A DNA stretch of 64,000 nt. Source: Membranipora membranacea (taxonomy: Eukaryota > Bryozoa > Gymnolaemata > Cheilostomatida > Membraniporidae). The notes below the pieces were generated by a model. The model saw nothing but the letters and a program-made list of their open reading frames with translations. It was not told where the DNA came from and did no database searches. A program made the translations under genes and the position numbers. The stretch is taken from the NCBI GenBank assembly GCA_914767715.1, contig OU612067.1:22170162-22234161 (forward strand), in the 5' to 3' direction. Positions 45,401 through 56,799 of the stretch are shown here, piece after piece (the stretch's first letter is position 1; each line of letters starts with the position of its first letter).

Positions 45401-48178
45401 AATGACCTCATCATACCTATACTATCTGGTAATGTGTGTAGATTCTTATTACCGTACACATTTAACGTCTCTAGAGCTGTCAGTGAGCCGATACTATAAT
45501 ATATATAAAGATAAGTAAGACTAACAATGAGAAGATAACTCATTGTCACATATTAAAATAAATCATGGTGGTAATGACTTATTCAAACTTATATTCCAAT
45601 TTTATCATAAATAAGCTGCATACTTATAATGGATAAATTACCCACCTTTCTGGTAATGCTGATAGATCACAGTATGACACATCTAAGACCTTCAATGACC
45701 TCATCATACCTATACTATCTGGTAATGTGTGTAGATTCTTATTACCGTACACATTTAACGTCTCTAGAGCTGTCAGTGAGCCGATACTATAATATATATA
45801 AAGATAAGTAAGACTAACAATGAGAAGATAACTCATTGTCACATATTAAAATAAATCATGGTGGTAATGACTTATTCAAACTTATATTCCAATTTTATCA
45901 TAAATAAGCTGCATACTTATAATGGATAAATTACCCACCTTTCTGGTAATGCTGATAGATCACAGTATGACACAACTAAGACCTTCAATGACCTCATCAT
46001 ACCAATACTATCAGGTAATGTGTGTAGATTCTTATTATCTGACACATTTAACTCCTCTAGAGCAGTCAGTGAGCCGATACTATAATAATAAAGATAAGTA
46101 AGACTAACAATGAGAAGATAACTCACTGTCGCAACTTAAAATAAATCATGGTGGTAATGACTTATTCAAACTTATATTCCAATTTTATCATAAATAAGCT
46201 GCATACTTATAATGTATAAATTACCCACCTTTCTGGTAATGCTGATAGATCACAGTATGACACACCTAAGACCTTCAATGACCTCATCATACATATACCA
46301 TCTGGTAATGTGTGTAGATTCTTATTATCTGACACATTTAACGTCTCTAGAGCAGTCAGTGAGCCGATACTGTAATATATATAAAGATAAGTAAGACTAA
46401 CAATGAGAAGATAACTCACTGTCGCAACTTAAAATAAATCATGGTGGTAATGACTTATTCAAACTTATATTCCAATTTTATCATAAATAAGCTGCATACT
46501 TATAATGGATAAATTACCCACCTTTCTGGTAATGCTGATAGATCACAGCGCCCCACAGTTAAACTCTTCAATGACCTCATCATACCTATACTATCAGGTA
46601 ATGTGTGTAGATTCTTATTACCTGATACATTTAACTTCTCTAGATCTGTCAGTGAGCCGATACTATAATATATAATAAAGATAAGTAAGACTAACAATGA
46701 GAAGATAACTCACTGTCGCAACTTAAAATAAATCATGGTGGTAATGACTTATTCAAACTTATATTCCAATTTTATCATAAATAAGCTGCATACATATAAT
46801 GTATAAATTACCCACCTTTCTGGTAATGCTGACAGATCACAGTATGACACACCTAAGACCTTCAATGACCTCATCATACATATACTATCAGGTAATGTGT
46901 GTAGATTCTTACTATTTGACACATTTAACTTCTCTAGAGCTGTCAGTGAGCAAAGACTGTAATATACAAAAATAAAGGTGAGGGTAACTATTAGAATATA
47001 TCTCATAATCACAATTTATATTAAATTATCCCTTCTTCATTTACGGTGTGTAGAAAAAATGCAAAGCTTAGAGGCCAGAGAGCAGTGCGCATTCTATGAA
47101 ATCAATACACAAAACAAATATCGCACCACGAGTAGTGTGCTCATGTCAGAGCACAGCAGCACTTTGTGAAAACAAAGCGAACGTTGAGTAAGTGTGGTCA
47201 TGTCAGTGAGTGCAGAGTTAATTTTGGAAAATAAGCTTTATAAATATCTACAAGATATTATCTTATAATGGGAATAATCACTTGTCAGTGCCGGGCGAAA
47301 GAAATATAAATATCGATATTCATTTCCCGAATGAAGTATCTGCATTGTGTACATCGAACCAAGGAGTTAAAGACAAGGAGATGCAACAAAGACAGCCTCC
47401 TTGATTTTGATGAACTACCCTAATTTAAACAACTATAAAGCTTTACTTCAGAGGAGAGACAACTACCGACAGTGTGAAATTATGACATAAATATTACTGC
47501 CGGATACATTGTGAGAGATTATCTCAGTATTTGGAGTTTTGTGTTGATAAAACAGCTAGAGGAAAATTGGTCAAGAGTGAGGCGGTGTAATGGCTCAGTG
47601 GCTTCAAGACACAGCTGTCAGATCTGCAACCATGGAGGCTCGCACAAAATGTCAGATTTTAGCCAAAGACTCTTATAAAACTCGAACACTGTATCACACA
47701 ATACTTATGCAAGGCATAATAAGTTTGTCATTGACGGTATCCATACATTTTCCAAATTTCAATTTCCCACCAAGCCCTCCTCTCATCTCCTGTTATCCCA
47801 GCAAGACATTTCCCATCAGGATGTTGCTTGCTATTTCAACAAGACATTTTCCCACTAACCCTTATCGCCTTCAACTCAATGCTGGTAGCCTTTCTAATTT
47901 TATGGTTATGTTTGATGTGAGACTTCCCCACAAACAAAATGCTTACAAAAAAACATACCTCTGTAGCTGATGTTTGTCGGAGATCCTCTCGAGCCTGAGA
48001 GCTGTCAGATGAGGTACCAGCTGATCTAGATTAGGAGGGATATCACCGCGAATAACCATGTGTGAGATCTGACGGTCACAGGTAGCCGCTTCAAGTTCTG
48101 ATAAGGTCATGGATCTGAACTCTTCATCTTTTATGTTATCAATTCCAGGCATTGCCATACCGTACCATACTCTGTAAC
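38501..48178 (-). CDS. LRR-ROC-COR-caspase protein, copy B
   Basis: In-phase minus-strand exons: 47959-48178 (N-terminal, unrecognised fold, [18 protein letters not shown]), eleven 141-bp LRR exons from 46816-46956 to 42591-42731, ROCO exon 40316-42270, 40019-40084, 39147-39565 and 38501-38929 (stop). That gives about 22 LRRs, two more at the start of the ROCO exon, a ROC GTPase (P-loop [19 protein letters not shown]), COR, a short linker and a caspase domain. The caspase has beta-strand [16 protein letters not shown] (His codon 39246-39248), IIQACQN (Cys codon 38909-38911) and a p10-like part ([11 protein letters not shown]…, [14 protein letters not shown]). QACRG is altered to QACQN, and the usual p20 Arg of the S1 pocket is not obvious. 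ROCO proteins are LRR-coupled GTPase switches; a caspase effector is my domain call. Exons upstream of 48178 were not found. Confidence 0.85.
42470..47012 (-). repeat. LRR exon array, copy B: eleven ~293-bp units
   Basis: Exons (all 141 bp): 46816-46956, 46522-46662, 46229-46369, 45939-46079, 45646-45786, 45353-45493, 45060-45200, 44767-44907, 44474-44614, 44181-44321 and 42591-42731. Each begins with the third base of a Ser codon after ttatag and ends AG before gtgggt. Every unit therefore has the same phase at both ends and can be added or skipped without a frameshift. Units at 44159, 45331 and 45624 appear identical in exon and intron. The most divergent is the first (46816-46956). One unit spacing is broken by the element at 42788-44131. 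Confidence 0.93.
42788..44131. mobile_element. Non-autonomous DNA transposon with 15-bp TIRs
   Basis: Ends are CATAGGCGTATTTAA and its exact inverse (44117-44131). It is flanked by a 7-bp direct duplication ctgtcac (42781-42787 and 44132-44138) derived from the LRR-array intron. The interior has repeats of ggatctttggcttgagg and a (atgatg) run near 43720-43740, with no transposase ORF. The superfamily is not clear from a 7-bp duplication. Confidence 0.9.
47361..47690 (+). repeat. Second copy of the 33826-34160 sequence
   Basis: Starts aaggagttaaagacaaggag and matches 33826-34160 at high identity through gacagctgtcagatctgcaaccatgg. It is probably the 5' end of the mobile-element-like gene at 33.8-36.7 kb. 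An open frame ([17 protein letters not shown]…) runs from 47590 but is not recognised. Confidence 0.75.
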
Positions 48179-48179
48179 C

Positions 48180-49860
48180 TAGAGAAAGGGAAACAGAAAA
48201 TATAAACTAAACCGAATAATATATTTATTTTGAGAGATCTTCAGCTCTCACAGCTTGGACCAGGATGAGCCAGGAGCCTCAATAGAATAAGGGGGGGGGG
48301 GGAAAGCTATGAGATCTCAAGTCCTCACAGCTCATACTCAGGCAGAGATTGACAGCAGATGCTATCAAGACTAAGACACCCAACTAAGACTCTTGAGAAA
48401 TCACCACCCTCGTCTAATCGCCTTTATATTCTAAAAATCCTACATGAAAAACTCCTTTGTTTTGGTTTTTCGCTGTTAAATTATCTTGATTGAGTGATAA
48501 GCAAAATCCTATCTCCGCTTTTTGAGAGAAACGAGGGTTTAACACAATTGATGTAAAATTACATTATTTAAATTGGACGATAAGTCGAAATCCACTTTCC
48601 GTTTTTTCAAGAGTTTTTGCAAGAGTTTTTGCAGTCTTATTTTTAAATTAAATTGATTCTTGAGCAAACGCATTTTCCGTTTTTATGCCCATGCCTACCC
48701 ACAGTGATGAAACCGGGTAAACATCAAGCTTGGGCAGTTCTGGTTGGAGAGCTGTAGTATGGCAAAGATTGCTTTTTTTTGGTAAATTACTGTTTAGTGT
48801 TTAATTTAATTTACTATTCAAGAATAAAATTCATTTGAATATGGAAAACTCATCTAAACCATGTGTTATTAGTAATTTGAGTATGCACCTTTACGTAACA
48901 AAATTCGAAAAACAAATGTCCTGGATAAATTTAAGTAGCTAAACAAAACACCTTTTGTACCGAGTTGCATCCTTGTTGAACCCACAAACGTCGCAAACAT
49001 CACAACGTCGCAATCTAGCGTTCCACTAACGTCGCAATCCCAAAAACGTTGCAACGAAAGGTTTTTATAACGTCGCAAACCCAGTAATGTCAATACTCAT
49101 ACTTGATGAACTAAATGTTCATTTCCAGATCTCCAGATGTTTCCGTTTAGCTAGAGTTTCCCCATGCCGACCTTTTCTTGTTTAAGACCATCAATCATTT
49201 AATATAACTACCCTACTTGATAACAATATTTTTAAGGAATTCACCTGATACATTATGATATTTGTTTTATGCACGATCTTATATTTTAATTGTCTTGATC
49301 AGCAAATAAATCGAGATTAATATTATTATCATAAATATCAAGAAACAACTGAGGCAGATATCAGCAAACATGCCTAGCTTGAAATATACCATCATGTTTG
49401 ATATAGGCTATGCTGAAAGTTTTCAAGATGTAGTACACTGCTTGCAATATTTATAATGGAAAAATTGTTACACCAGTTATGCATGAACCACTTCATCTTC
49501 ACTTTCCACCATAACATTGGGAAGTAGACAACAGTAAAAATATGAGTTATCCTATTTTATTTTGTGAGGGAACAACTCTCATAAGTGAAAATGGTTTCCT
49601 TATCCGAGCATCATCAATTGCTACAATGTAACAGATCAGATTTTTTTCATGGGTAGAGGCAGGACACATGGTGACCATATCGTGATCCAGGCACTTGCAG
49701 ACATGCTGAGTATGCAAATACTCATTTAAACGTCTACTAAAAACTCAGATATTTTGATTCGACCTGATGGTCCAGGCTTATTAGACTTAGACCCAAGTGA
49801 GCCATATATCGTCCTCCCTAAATTACCAAAAATGGAGAACACTATGTAGCACTTGGACAA
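48180..49860. other. Unassigned upstream region of copy B
   Basis: Should hold the promoter and first exon(s) of the copy B gene, but I could not fix a start codon. Contains a 13-G run near 48288-48302 and a stretch at 48975-49085 in which acgtcgcaa recurs several times. Confidence 0.4.
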
Positions 49861-49863
49861 GAT

Positions 49864-50361
49864 TTGTCCGATGTTGTTATTGTCATTACAAGGTCACCGC
49901 AGATGAGACTTCAGACAGAGAGTAAAATTCATGTGACTCCTTTAACAAGGGTGCAGTCAACAGAATCACCCCGAAGCTCCTTTGCAGCTATGGTTACATC
50001 ACCCGTACAGGCCTCAGAAGACATGACAGAAAACTTGTTTGACCTTCCAGTGGAAATTTTACCAGTGATATTTACTATGGTTGTCAACAATAACTTAAAA
50101 CATACAAAAACAAAAATATATCAGATGTTCCTGGACATACAAGAATTGCATGGGTTTGTGTTAGCGTATGTAACAAGACCTGTCCCATCCTTATTATCAT
50201 TACCAATTCATTGTTCGACCGTGTCTTTCTGGAGATATAATCACTTTCTATATGTTAAGGAAATTGGGTGGGGTAAACTATTTGACCTCAAGTGGGTCGA
50301 ATATCTGACAATTTGTTGCATCACACCCTCAAGCAAGAAAGTACTTCAAGTGTGCACATAA
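49864..50361 (+). CDS. Hypothetical ORF, 165 residues
   Basis: Open frame with a Ser/Thr-rich start (TPLTRVQSTESPRSSFAAM) and then a hydrophobic/aromatic part beginning NLFDLPVEILPVIFTMVV, faintly like an F-box opening but not convincing. No splice partners or homologues recognised. It may be a mobile-element remnant or chance. Confidence 0.25.
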   Translation: MSDVVIVITRSPQMRLQTESKIHVTPLTRVQSTESPRSSFAAMVTSPVQASEDMTENLFDLPVEILPVIFTMVVNNNLKHTKTKIYQMFLDIQELHGFVLAYVTRPVPSLLSLPIHCSTVSFWRYNHFLYVKEIGWGKLFDLKWVEYLTICCITPSSKKVLQVCT

Positions 50362-50431
50362 ATAAAGGTGAGTTGAGGTGGGAGGGGGGATGACAAGACA
50401 CAATGAAATCAGTTTTGTGAAGAAGGAGACA

Positions 50432-50699
50432 GGGGGTCTTTTAATTAGAAACAGCCAAAATTGCAATCTGATTGCTCACTCACTGAGTGAGTTTCACTCA
50501 CTGAGTGAGTGAGCTCTTAGCTCTTAGCTCTGAGCTCTTAGATCGCTCACTCATTGATGGAACTATATCCATTCTGAGTGAGCGATATGGGAACGATCTT
50601 GTCTAATTGAAACACCAAGTGAGCGATAATTTTGAGCAATGTGATAGTGATGACTTGCTTTATAGTAAAGCATCGCTCTTTCTAATTGAAAGACTCCCC
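50432..50699 (-). mobile_element. MITE, second copy, opposite orientation
   Basis: Ends gggggtcttttaattagaaa and tctaattgaaagactcccc match the element at 16062-16278. The interior gctcactca/tgagtgagc array is expanded here (50480-50560). Confidence 0.8.
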
Positions 50700-50831
50700 A
50701 GGATTATAGGGAGCATAAGTACCAGTCTTTAGAATTTTACTGATAAATTATATCAAACCCACAGAACTGATGGTTTAAAAAATAGATGTACATTTATTGT
50801 TAATTCTGGAGGTCAAACTGAGTGAAGAAAA

Positions 50832-50980
50832 CTAATCTCTAAACTCACGCTTCTCTGTATCTGACTCTGTATCATTGTCTGAGTCTTTAGCATGGCGCTT
50901 AGCAACTTTCCTGTCTGCCATCGAACCGGAATCATCTCCCTCTGCTTTACCTTTTTGAGCTCTCTTCATTGTGTTTCTGT
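50832..50980 (-). CDS. Putative last exon of a nuclear-type protein
   Basis: Minus-strand open stretch after the acceptor tcttttacag, ending in TAG at 50832-50834. It encodes about 49 residues, rich in Lys/Arg then Asp/Glu/Ser (KRAQKGKAEGDDSGS, DSDNDTESDTEKREF), typical of a nuclear protein tail. The family is not recognised and upstream exons are uncertain; exon-like repeats on the same strand at 53538 and 56413 are candidates. Confidence 0.4.
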
Positions 50981-51344
50981 CTGTAAAAGATTTAACCTCT
51001 GTTAGTTCTAGTACTTGCCGTAAAGCTGTTACAAACTGAGTGTTTGTTGCTATAATTCAGCACCAACTATTTTACTCACCCTTTGAACTCACTAATAGAT
51101 CAGCCAGTTGAAATGCCTAAGCAACTGTAAGCAACGCTTTACTAATAATATTAAACTCTCAAAACTGCTTTACTTCTCTCTACCATCTCCCTGCAACAAC
51201 GTAAAACAATACTGTAACGACTAATGCAAAACATCTCTCAACCACTCGGAGTTAGCCTGAGTTACTCAGGCTTTTAGGTTCAACTCAGGCAACTCAGGGG
51301 ATTTTAAAATAGGAGCTAAAAACTCAGACTTTGCCACATATTCA

Positions 51345-52105
51345 TATAAGATGGACAAAAAGTCCCAGTGTGGTCTTGATGTGTTGTTATATCTGAAACT
51401 GAGAGTTTTAGGATACCCAATTCAACTAGACTCGATACAATCGATAGAACAGGCTCACCTCAAATCACTGTTACAAATATCTGATTTCTCAGGCAAGATC
51501 CTCTCAGTACAGAGCTATCAGTGGAGTGTCCTCTCTACTAGCCGTCAGCCTCATGGGGTGACTCTACAAGTAATATAATCCTTAAATGAGTAGCCTAAAC
51601 TAGCTGTCCTCGTGAGTGTACATGCTGTACAGTAAACAGTCATAAGTAGAGTTCCTTTCCCAATCTCGCCTTCATTTTATTTTGCTTTTTCGGTTTACTT
51701 TCTTCTTAGTGTTTTGATTGTAGCGTCCTACTTTTTGTTTGGATCCATAATATTGTAGGTTAAATGTATATTGTTAGTTGGTACAAAGGTGTAATATGAT
51801 TCCTCAGTGCGAAATATGATAGTAGTCTGCACTGCATCTGTTTGCTGCTATGTGACTGACTGATTTCTGGCTGAGTCACATTATTTATACATTTGCACTC
51901 AACTACATTCAAAAGTGGGAGTTGCGTTCACTGTATGTATGGCGTGGCAACTCCAAAGTAATATATGATGGCTATATGATATCAGGGAGGGTGGGAGGGA
52001 GGGTGGTATATCCCACCCTCCCTGATGATATATGATGGCTATTAGAGTTTGGCTAATAAATATTATCCAAATTCTAATAGGCATCATATTATATTCCTTT
52101 GGAGT
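51345..52105 (+). repeat. Inverted fragment of the ROCO-caspase 3' region
   Basis: The reverse complement matches 18870-19460 (and 37880-38470): tagagtcacccc, ggctagtagagag, acactcc, ctgagaggat, gatttgaggtgag and catcctaaaac recur in order, then the gatggctatta/cctccctgat part. Divergence is much higher than between copies A and B. It implies an older third gene copy on the plus strand of which only the 3' end survives. No caspase codons were found upstream. Confidence 0.75.
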
Positions 52106-52114
52106 TGCCCGACC

Positions 52115-52930
52115 ACACATGAATTCAATATAACAGTATGATAATAATAATAAGTAAATAAGTTTTATCCTCCTAGATACCCTAGTATACTATCAACACA
52201 GAAAAAAAAAACAATTCTATGGAAGCACACATCTCCACTAGACAGAAGAAAAAACTTGAACAGAGGACTTTCTTTAATCGGCAGCTGAACGTTAGATACA
52301 ATAGAAGCTGAGCCAAGCTGCCTAACTGCGACACTACCTCTCCGCTCTCACATTATCTGAGCTTAATACCCGTCAACAATTATAAGACATTCTCATTTTG
52401 TTTCAAGCGTTACAACTTGATAATCACATATTCTATTTTGATTGGATGCTATCATACTATCCCTATATTTTTATATTCACCATCACTCCAGCCTGGGCAG
52501 GCTGTCGGCGATGGGTGTGGGGGGAGGTAACAGGCTGGGTAACTATATTTGACAAGAGAGGACAACTCCATAAAAAGATTGCAATAGTTGTGGGTTACAT
52601 ACCCACCCACCACCGACAGTGTGCCCTAGCTTCTGCTATACCGATGTCTAAGGTCTGCCTTTAATACTGTAAATAATCTCAGACTGCAGTATGAATACTT
52701 ACAATATTACAATTAATTAATTTTGAAGAGCATTGTGCAATTTTGCCTGTCGGTCCAAGGTCAAATAAAGTGCAACAATACCATTTGTAAAGAAAATCTG
52801 GTAAAATTGACGCAATGCTGCAATAATATAATATGAATGGTCAAGTTTATGCTAAGAAATATGAAAAAGGAAGGCCGAATTAAAAAAAAAATGTTTGTTA
52901 AAATCGCAAGAATGAGTACTCAAAATAGTT
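52115..52930. other. No recognisable gene
   Basis: AT-rich sequence with taataataataag and short open frames lacking recognisable domains. Confidence 0.45.
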
Positions 52931-52935
52931 TGTGC

Positions 52936-53133
52936 CTGAAGGGGAACCCTCTGGGCAAGGCCCCATTGTTTGCGCCCATTTGCTCTCAGTTTGTAGGCAG
53001 GTTGGAGCACACCTGGGGAACCAACAGGTCCCAATAGTCAGTGGGCTGCAGTGGGACTCAAGCCCATGACCTTCAACATTTGCGTGCTGAAGTCCGGCGC
53101 CCAACTGAGCCACCTCCTATAACTGCACTGCGA
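52936..53133 (-). mobile_element. tRNA-derived SINE, copy 1
   Basis: On the minus strand it starts aggaggtggctcagttgggcgcc (box A like) with ggtcatgggcttgagtccc (box B like), and the body runs into gcctacaaactgagagcaaatgggc. A related copy is at 55373-55562. Confidence 0.75.
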
Positions 53134-53509
53134 GACGCAGAGTGGTACTCCGGGTTGGAAATTCGCCGGCAGAGACCTTCTGATTGTCATGTATGATCTT
53201 CACAAATTAAAACCAATGCACAATATACAAGAAGAAAATCTGTTATGAAATAAACTTTATCTGTGCTTCAATCCTGAAAGTCAGTGGGTTATAACTCCTT
53301 GGTTATATTGTATGACTGTTAACCAATAATGGATCATCATAACGACTAAGGCTTGCAGGCGCTGTCGCGCAAATATTGCCACACCTTACTAGCTGTGCGA
53401 GCAAACCTGTTTATAATGCAAGCATTTTTCAGTGTTGTTTATCATGAAGTTATTAAATTAAATGTTGGCTTCTCAATCTCAACAAAAAAACCTATGTTTG
53501 CATGAGTCA

Positions 53510-53960
53510 TCAATATACCTAGTATAAGCTTACTTACATATAACATCTGCGATGAGCTTTGCCGTAAGACTGCAGCCTCACCAACAGTTTGTCTATCAAT
53601 GGCTTGATACCAAAGTGCAGGGCAATGAAACGTACTGTGATCCGGCTAACTGTCAATACAATGACTCTTATCTATAGAGCGGAGTTGGTTGAATATAACA
53701 TCTATTTGATATCAGTGTATTTGAGAGGCTTGCATTGCCACTTGTTGCTGGCTTTTACAACATGAATGCAAATTTCTTATCAGTAAAAGCACTTACTGAT
53801 AACATACCAGGTAACTGTCATCCTTTTGATAAAACTGTGAAATGAGTATATGAACTGTCAATCAACGAAATCATTACTATCATTATATTATATTGTATCC
53901 GAGAAAAATAGTAAATTGTAAATTGTAAATTGTAAATTGTATCCGAGAAAAATAGTAAAA
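53510..53960. repeat. Dispersed repeat, copy 1
   Basis: Matches 56390-56745 plus 57126-57190 in the same orientation. Shared blocks include cttacatataacatctgc, tgatatcagtgtatttgag and cttttgataaaactgtgaaatg. The second copy is split by a ~380-bp insertion. A weaker third match lies at about 54490-54720. It ends with short aaattgt tandem repeats (53911-53940). Confidence 0.75.
53538..53634 (-). pseudogene. Exon-like module, copy 1
   Basis: Minus strand: acceptor cacag at 53635-53639, donor gtaagt at 53532-53537. The internal reading CPALWYQAIDRQTVGEAA parallels the copy at 56413-56511, but the length is 97 bp, two fewer than that copy, so the phase is not kept. Identity unknown. Confidence 0.3.
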
Positions 53961-55372
53961 TCAGTCAAACTAAGTCTTTAAGAATGTCAGAGCTGTGAAT
54001 TTCTATCGAGCATGGTTAATCAGAAACAATATTAGTCTTGTCTAATGGAGTATATTTGCTCACCAGAATTTCACTGATTTTTATCGACAATTGGAGTGCG
54101 TTGTCTCACATTTCTCGCATACCGGGCTGAAAGCACTTTTTAAATTGACTTAAATATAAAAAACGTGGTCTTTCAAAATGTTTCTAACACCTTTTTTTCA
54201 GGGAAAATTACTCAACATCAATGAAGATACATGATTCAGAAAAAAATTTCATTGTTACAATGACAATGTATATCCAGCAAGAGACAAACTGTGTGGAGAG
54301 TTACATCGCAGTATTCTAATAATGTCAGGTAAACGAGTATTGGAGCAGTCATTTAGATGTTAAAACTTTTATGAAACTTTCTCAAACACCATGGAGAAGT
54401 TGAGTTATTTGAAACGATGACTTGTACCAATCTTAACTCTACCTGGCGGTGTTTGGCCATATATCACAATAGGTCAGTGATAGATAACATGTGAGGCTAC
54501 TTACATATTATAACAGTTGCACTGTGCCCCACAATTCGTCGGCGGTTCCGTCAATTGCTTGTTTTATCAGTGATAAATAGCGGGACGCTGTAATGAAGAG
54601 TAGCTTTATACTTGAAATTATGAGTCTTATCTAAGGGAGTGTTGGCTAACCTGAAATTTGCAACCATTGTTATCAGTCTTAGAAGTGCCTGGTGTCACAT
54701 TTACTGGCATACTAAACTGAAATCACTTTACAAATAGACTTCGTCATAAAAAAACGTGGTCCTCCACAATAAATTGCTAAGCATTGTACAATGTGTACTG
54801 CAGGAGCCAAGTGTGTCAGAAGTTACATTGAAGTTTTCTTAATATTAGACAGACACATAAAGTACAGATTAGACCAGTTACAAATTGATCTGATTCGGTT
54901 TTTAAAACTTTGCTGAAGCCCAATTCAATTCGGACCAATAATTGGTACCAAACGTCACTACAGTTTTCTCAAACTCTTTTCAACCATAGTGTAAGTGGAG
55001 CAGAGAATATCGGTTACTGCTATAAACAGAATATAATTCAGGTCTTACGATAAATTTTGCTGCAACGGTTTTCAATTGAGTGGTGAGAAACTTGTGTCCC
55101 TATCACAGTTTTTTTCTTCCTGAAAACCTTGTTGTGGATCATCGATGAACTGATTATGGTTCACCATGCTTGACATACAAGGAATATACCAAAGACCCAA
55201 TAAATTCTACACCAGCTCCCCACCCCCTAGAACTCTCAGAACTTGAGGGGGCCAACCTAGAAGTGCTCACCATTTGACCAAATATTCACTTGTACTCAGG
55301 AGAGGGTAGATTAAAAACAGGGGGTCATATCACACGCCACATCTCGGAGTATGGGCGACTAAATATTGGTTG

Positions 55373-55562
55373 CCTTAAGGGCGAGGCAACAATTTCTGCG
55401 TCAGGTTGTTCTCTGTACACAGGCAGGTCGGAGCACACCTGCGGGCTAAACAAACCTCAGAAGTCAAAGGACTGCAGTGGAATTCAAACCCACGACCATC
55501 AACATTTTGCATGTTGAAAGACCGGCAATCTAACCAACTGAGCCACCTCCTACTCCTTGTGG
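55373..55562 (-). mobile_element. tRNA-derived SINE, copy 2
   Basis: Minus-strand head aggaggtggctcagttggtta with ggtcgtgggtttgaattcc, and a body resembling the 52936-53133 copy (gcaggtgtgctccgacctgcct). The better-preserved tRNA part suggests the two copies are of different age. Confidence 0.75.
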
Positions 55563-55730
55563 TGGTCGGATACCATTCCCTCCACACCAAGAAATCAACA
55601 ACAGTGATACCGTACATCATGAACAAAAATATGTATTAGGGGGTACTGTATCCTTCCTCTTGTGTGGTCATGAGCAAAGCCTCAGCCAAGCAGTGGCGTA
55701 TATTAGCACTCACGGCCCCCAAGTTCCCGT

Positions 55731-55813
55731 GATTGGCTGAATAGCTCAGTGTGTAGAGCGTCTGCCTAATAATCACTGGTAACAAAATTGTTGTGGGTTC
55801 GAATCCCATCAAG
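55731..55813 (+). other. tRNA-like sequence (SINE head or tRNA pseudogene)
   Basis: ggctgaatagctcagtgtg resembles a D-arm and box A, and tgtgggttcgaatcccatc is a good T-arm and box B. The acceptor ends do not pair well, so it is not a credible functional tRNA. Confidence 0.55.
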
Positions 55814-56412
55814 GTCAGTTTTTTTCAATTGGGTGCTTTATAACTGGAGCATTTTTACCGTAATCTTCTACTGCTATTGAGTTGTATTCTGAAAGTACCC
55901 AACAGCTCAGTGCTCACCTCTCTGCTTGCACTATTTTGCTACCGGTATGCAAAAATTTCCGTGGTGGGAGGGAGCTTAAGCGCCCCTCCCACACCCTCCC
56001 CGCCACGCTTACGGCGTGTGGATCGGGCTGCGCCCGTTCATTATGCTCATCTCTAAAAAGTCAGTGAGTGAAATTTTTTAGAATATACGCCCCTGCAGCC
56101 AAGCAAGTCTGTCAACACTATATAATTGTGAATAATGAAATAGTGTTGGCCACTTTTATTTAAGATTCGCGCCCAGGAAATACGGGGCTGGGAGTGACAA
56201 AAGCACAGCGCGTCTTATATCATGATGGAGTTGAAACAAAAGAAGCAACATGGCTGTCAGTGACAATCAAGCAAAGTTAGGACGAACATAGTAACAAACT
56301 ACAAATAGTGTAATTAACATTTCCAGGTAAAATTTAAATTTGGCCTCTCCATCATAACCAACAATTTTACAAATACAGAGGTCAAATATATACCTAATAT
56401 AATGTCACTTAC

Positions 56413-56511
56413 ATATAACATCTGCACTGAGCTTCGCCGTATGTCTGCAGCCTCACCAAGAGTCTGTCTATCAATGAGTTGATACCAATGTGCAGGGCAA
56501 CGAAATATATA
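56413..56511 (-). CDS. Exon-like module, copy 2 (33 codons)
   Basis: Minus strand, 99 bp between a cacag acceptor and a gtaagt donor, fully open (FRCPAHWYQLIDRQTLGEAA…). I do not recognise a domain. Related degenerate versions are at 53538-53634 and about 54530-54610. It may be an exon of the same gene as 50832-50980, but the phases do not prove it. Confidence 0.3.
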
Positions 56512-56799
56512 CTGTGATCCGGCAATCTTTCAATACAATGACTCTTATCTATAGAGTGACGCTGGTTGAATAGAGCATCTATTTGATATCAGTGTATTTG
56601 AGAGGCATGCATTGCCGCTTGTTGCTGGCTTTTACACTGTATATGCAAATTCTTATCAGTAAAAGCACTTACTTATAAAATACCAGGCAACTGTCATTCT
56701 TTTGATAAAACTGTGAAATGAGTATATGAACTGTCAATCACTGAAAATCTAAACTGTATTTGTAAAAGCTCCCTGTCTGTTATAAGAGAGAGATGCAGA

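Noticed and set aside
44164-46394. Row of ~60-codon plus-strand open frames in the 44-46 kb array
   Set aside because: They are antisense shadows of the repeated LRR exons. The minus strand has matching splice signals and LRR consensus; the plus frames have neither.
33063-47012. CRISPR-like array from the regularly spaced ~293-bp repeats
   Set aside because: The units are whole exon-intron modules with coding LRRs, splice sites and no short repeat/spacer structure, in a eukaryotic genome.
51351-51578. 75-codon plus-strand protein
   Set aside because: The sequence is the inverted 3'-flank fragment of the ROCO-caspase family; the frame is not kept in the other two copies.
55731-55813. Functional tRNA gene
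   Set aside because: Box A and B are good but the acceptor stem does not pair and no clean anticodon arm forms; a SINE head or pseudogene is likelier.
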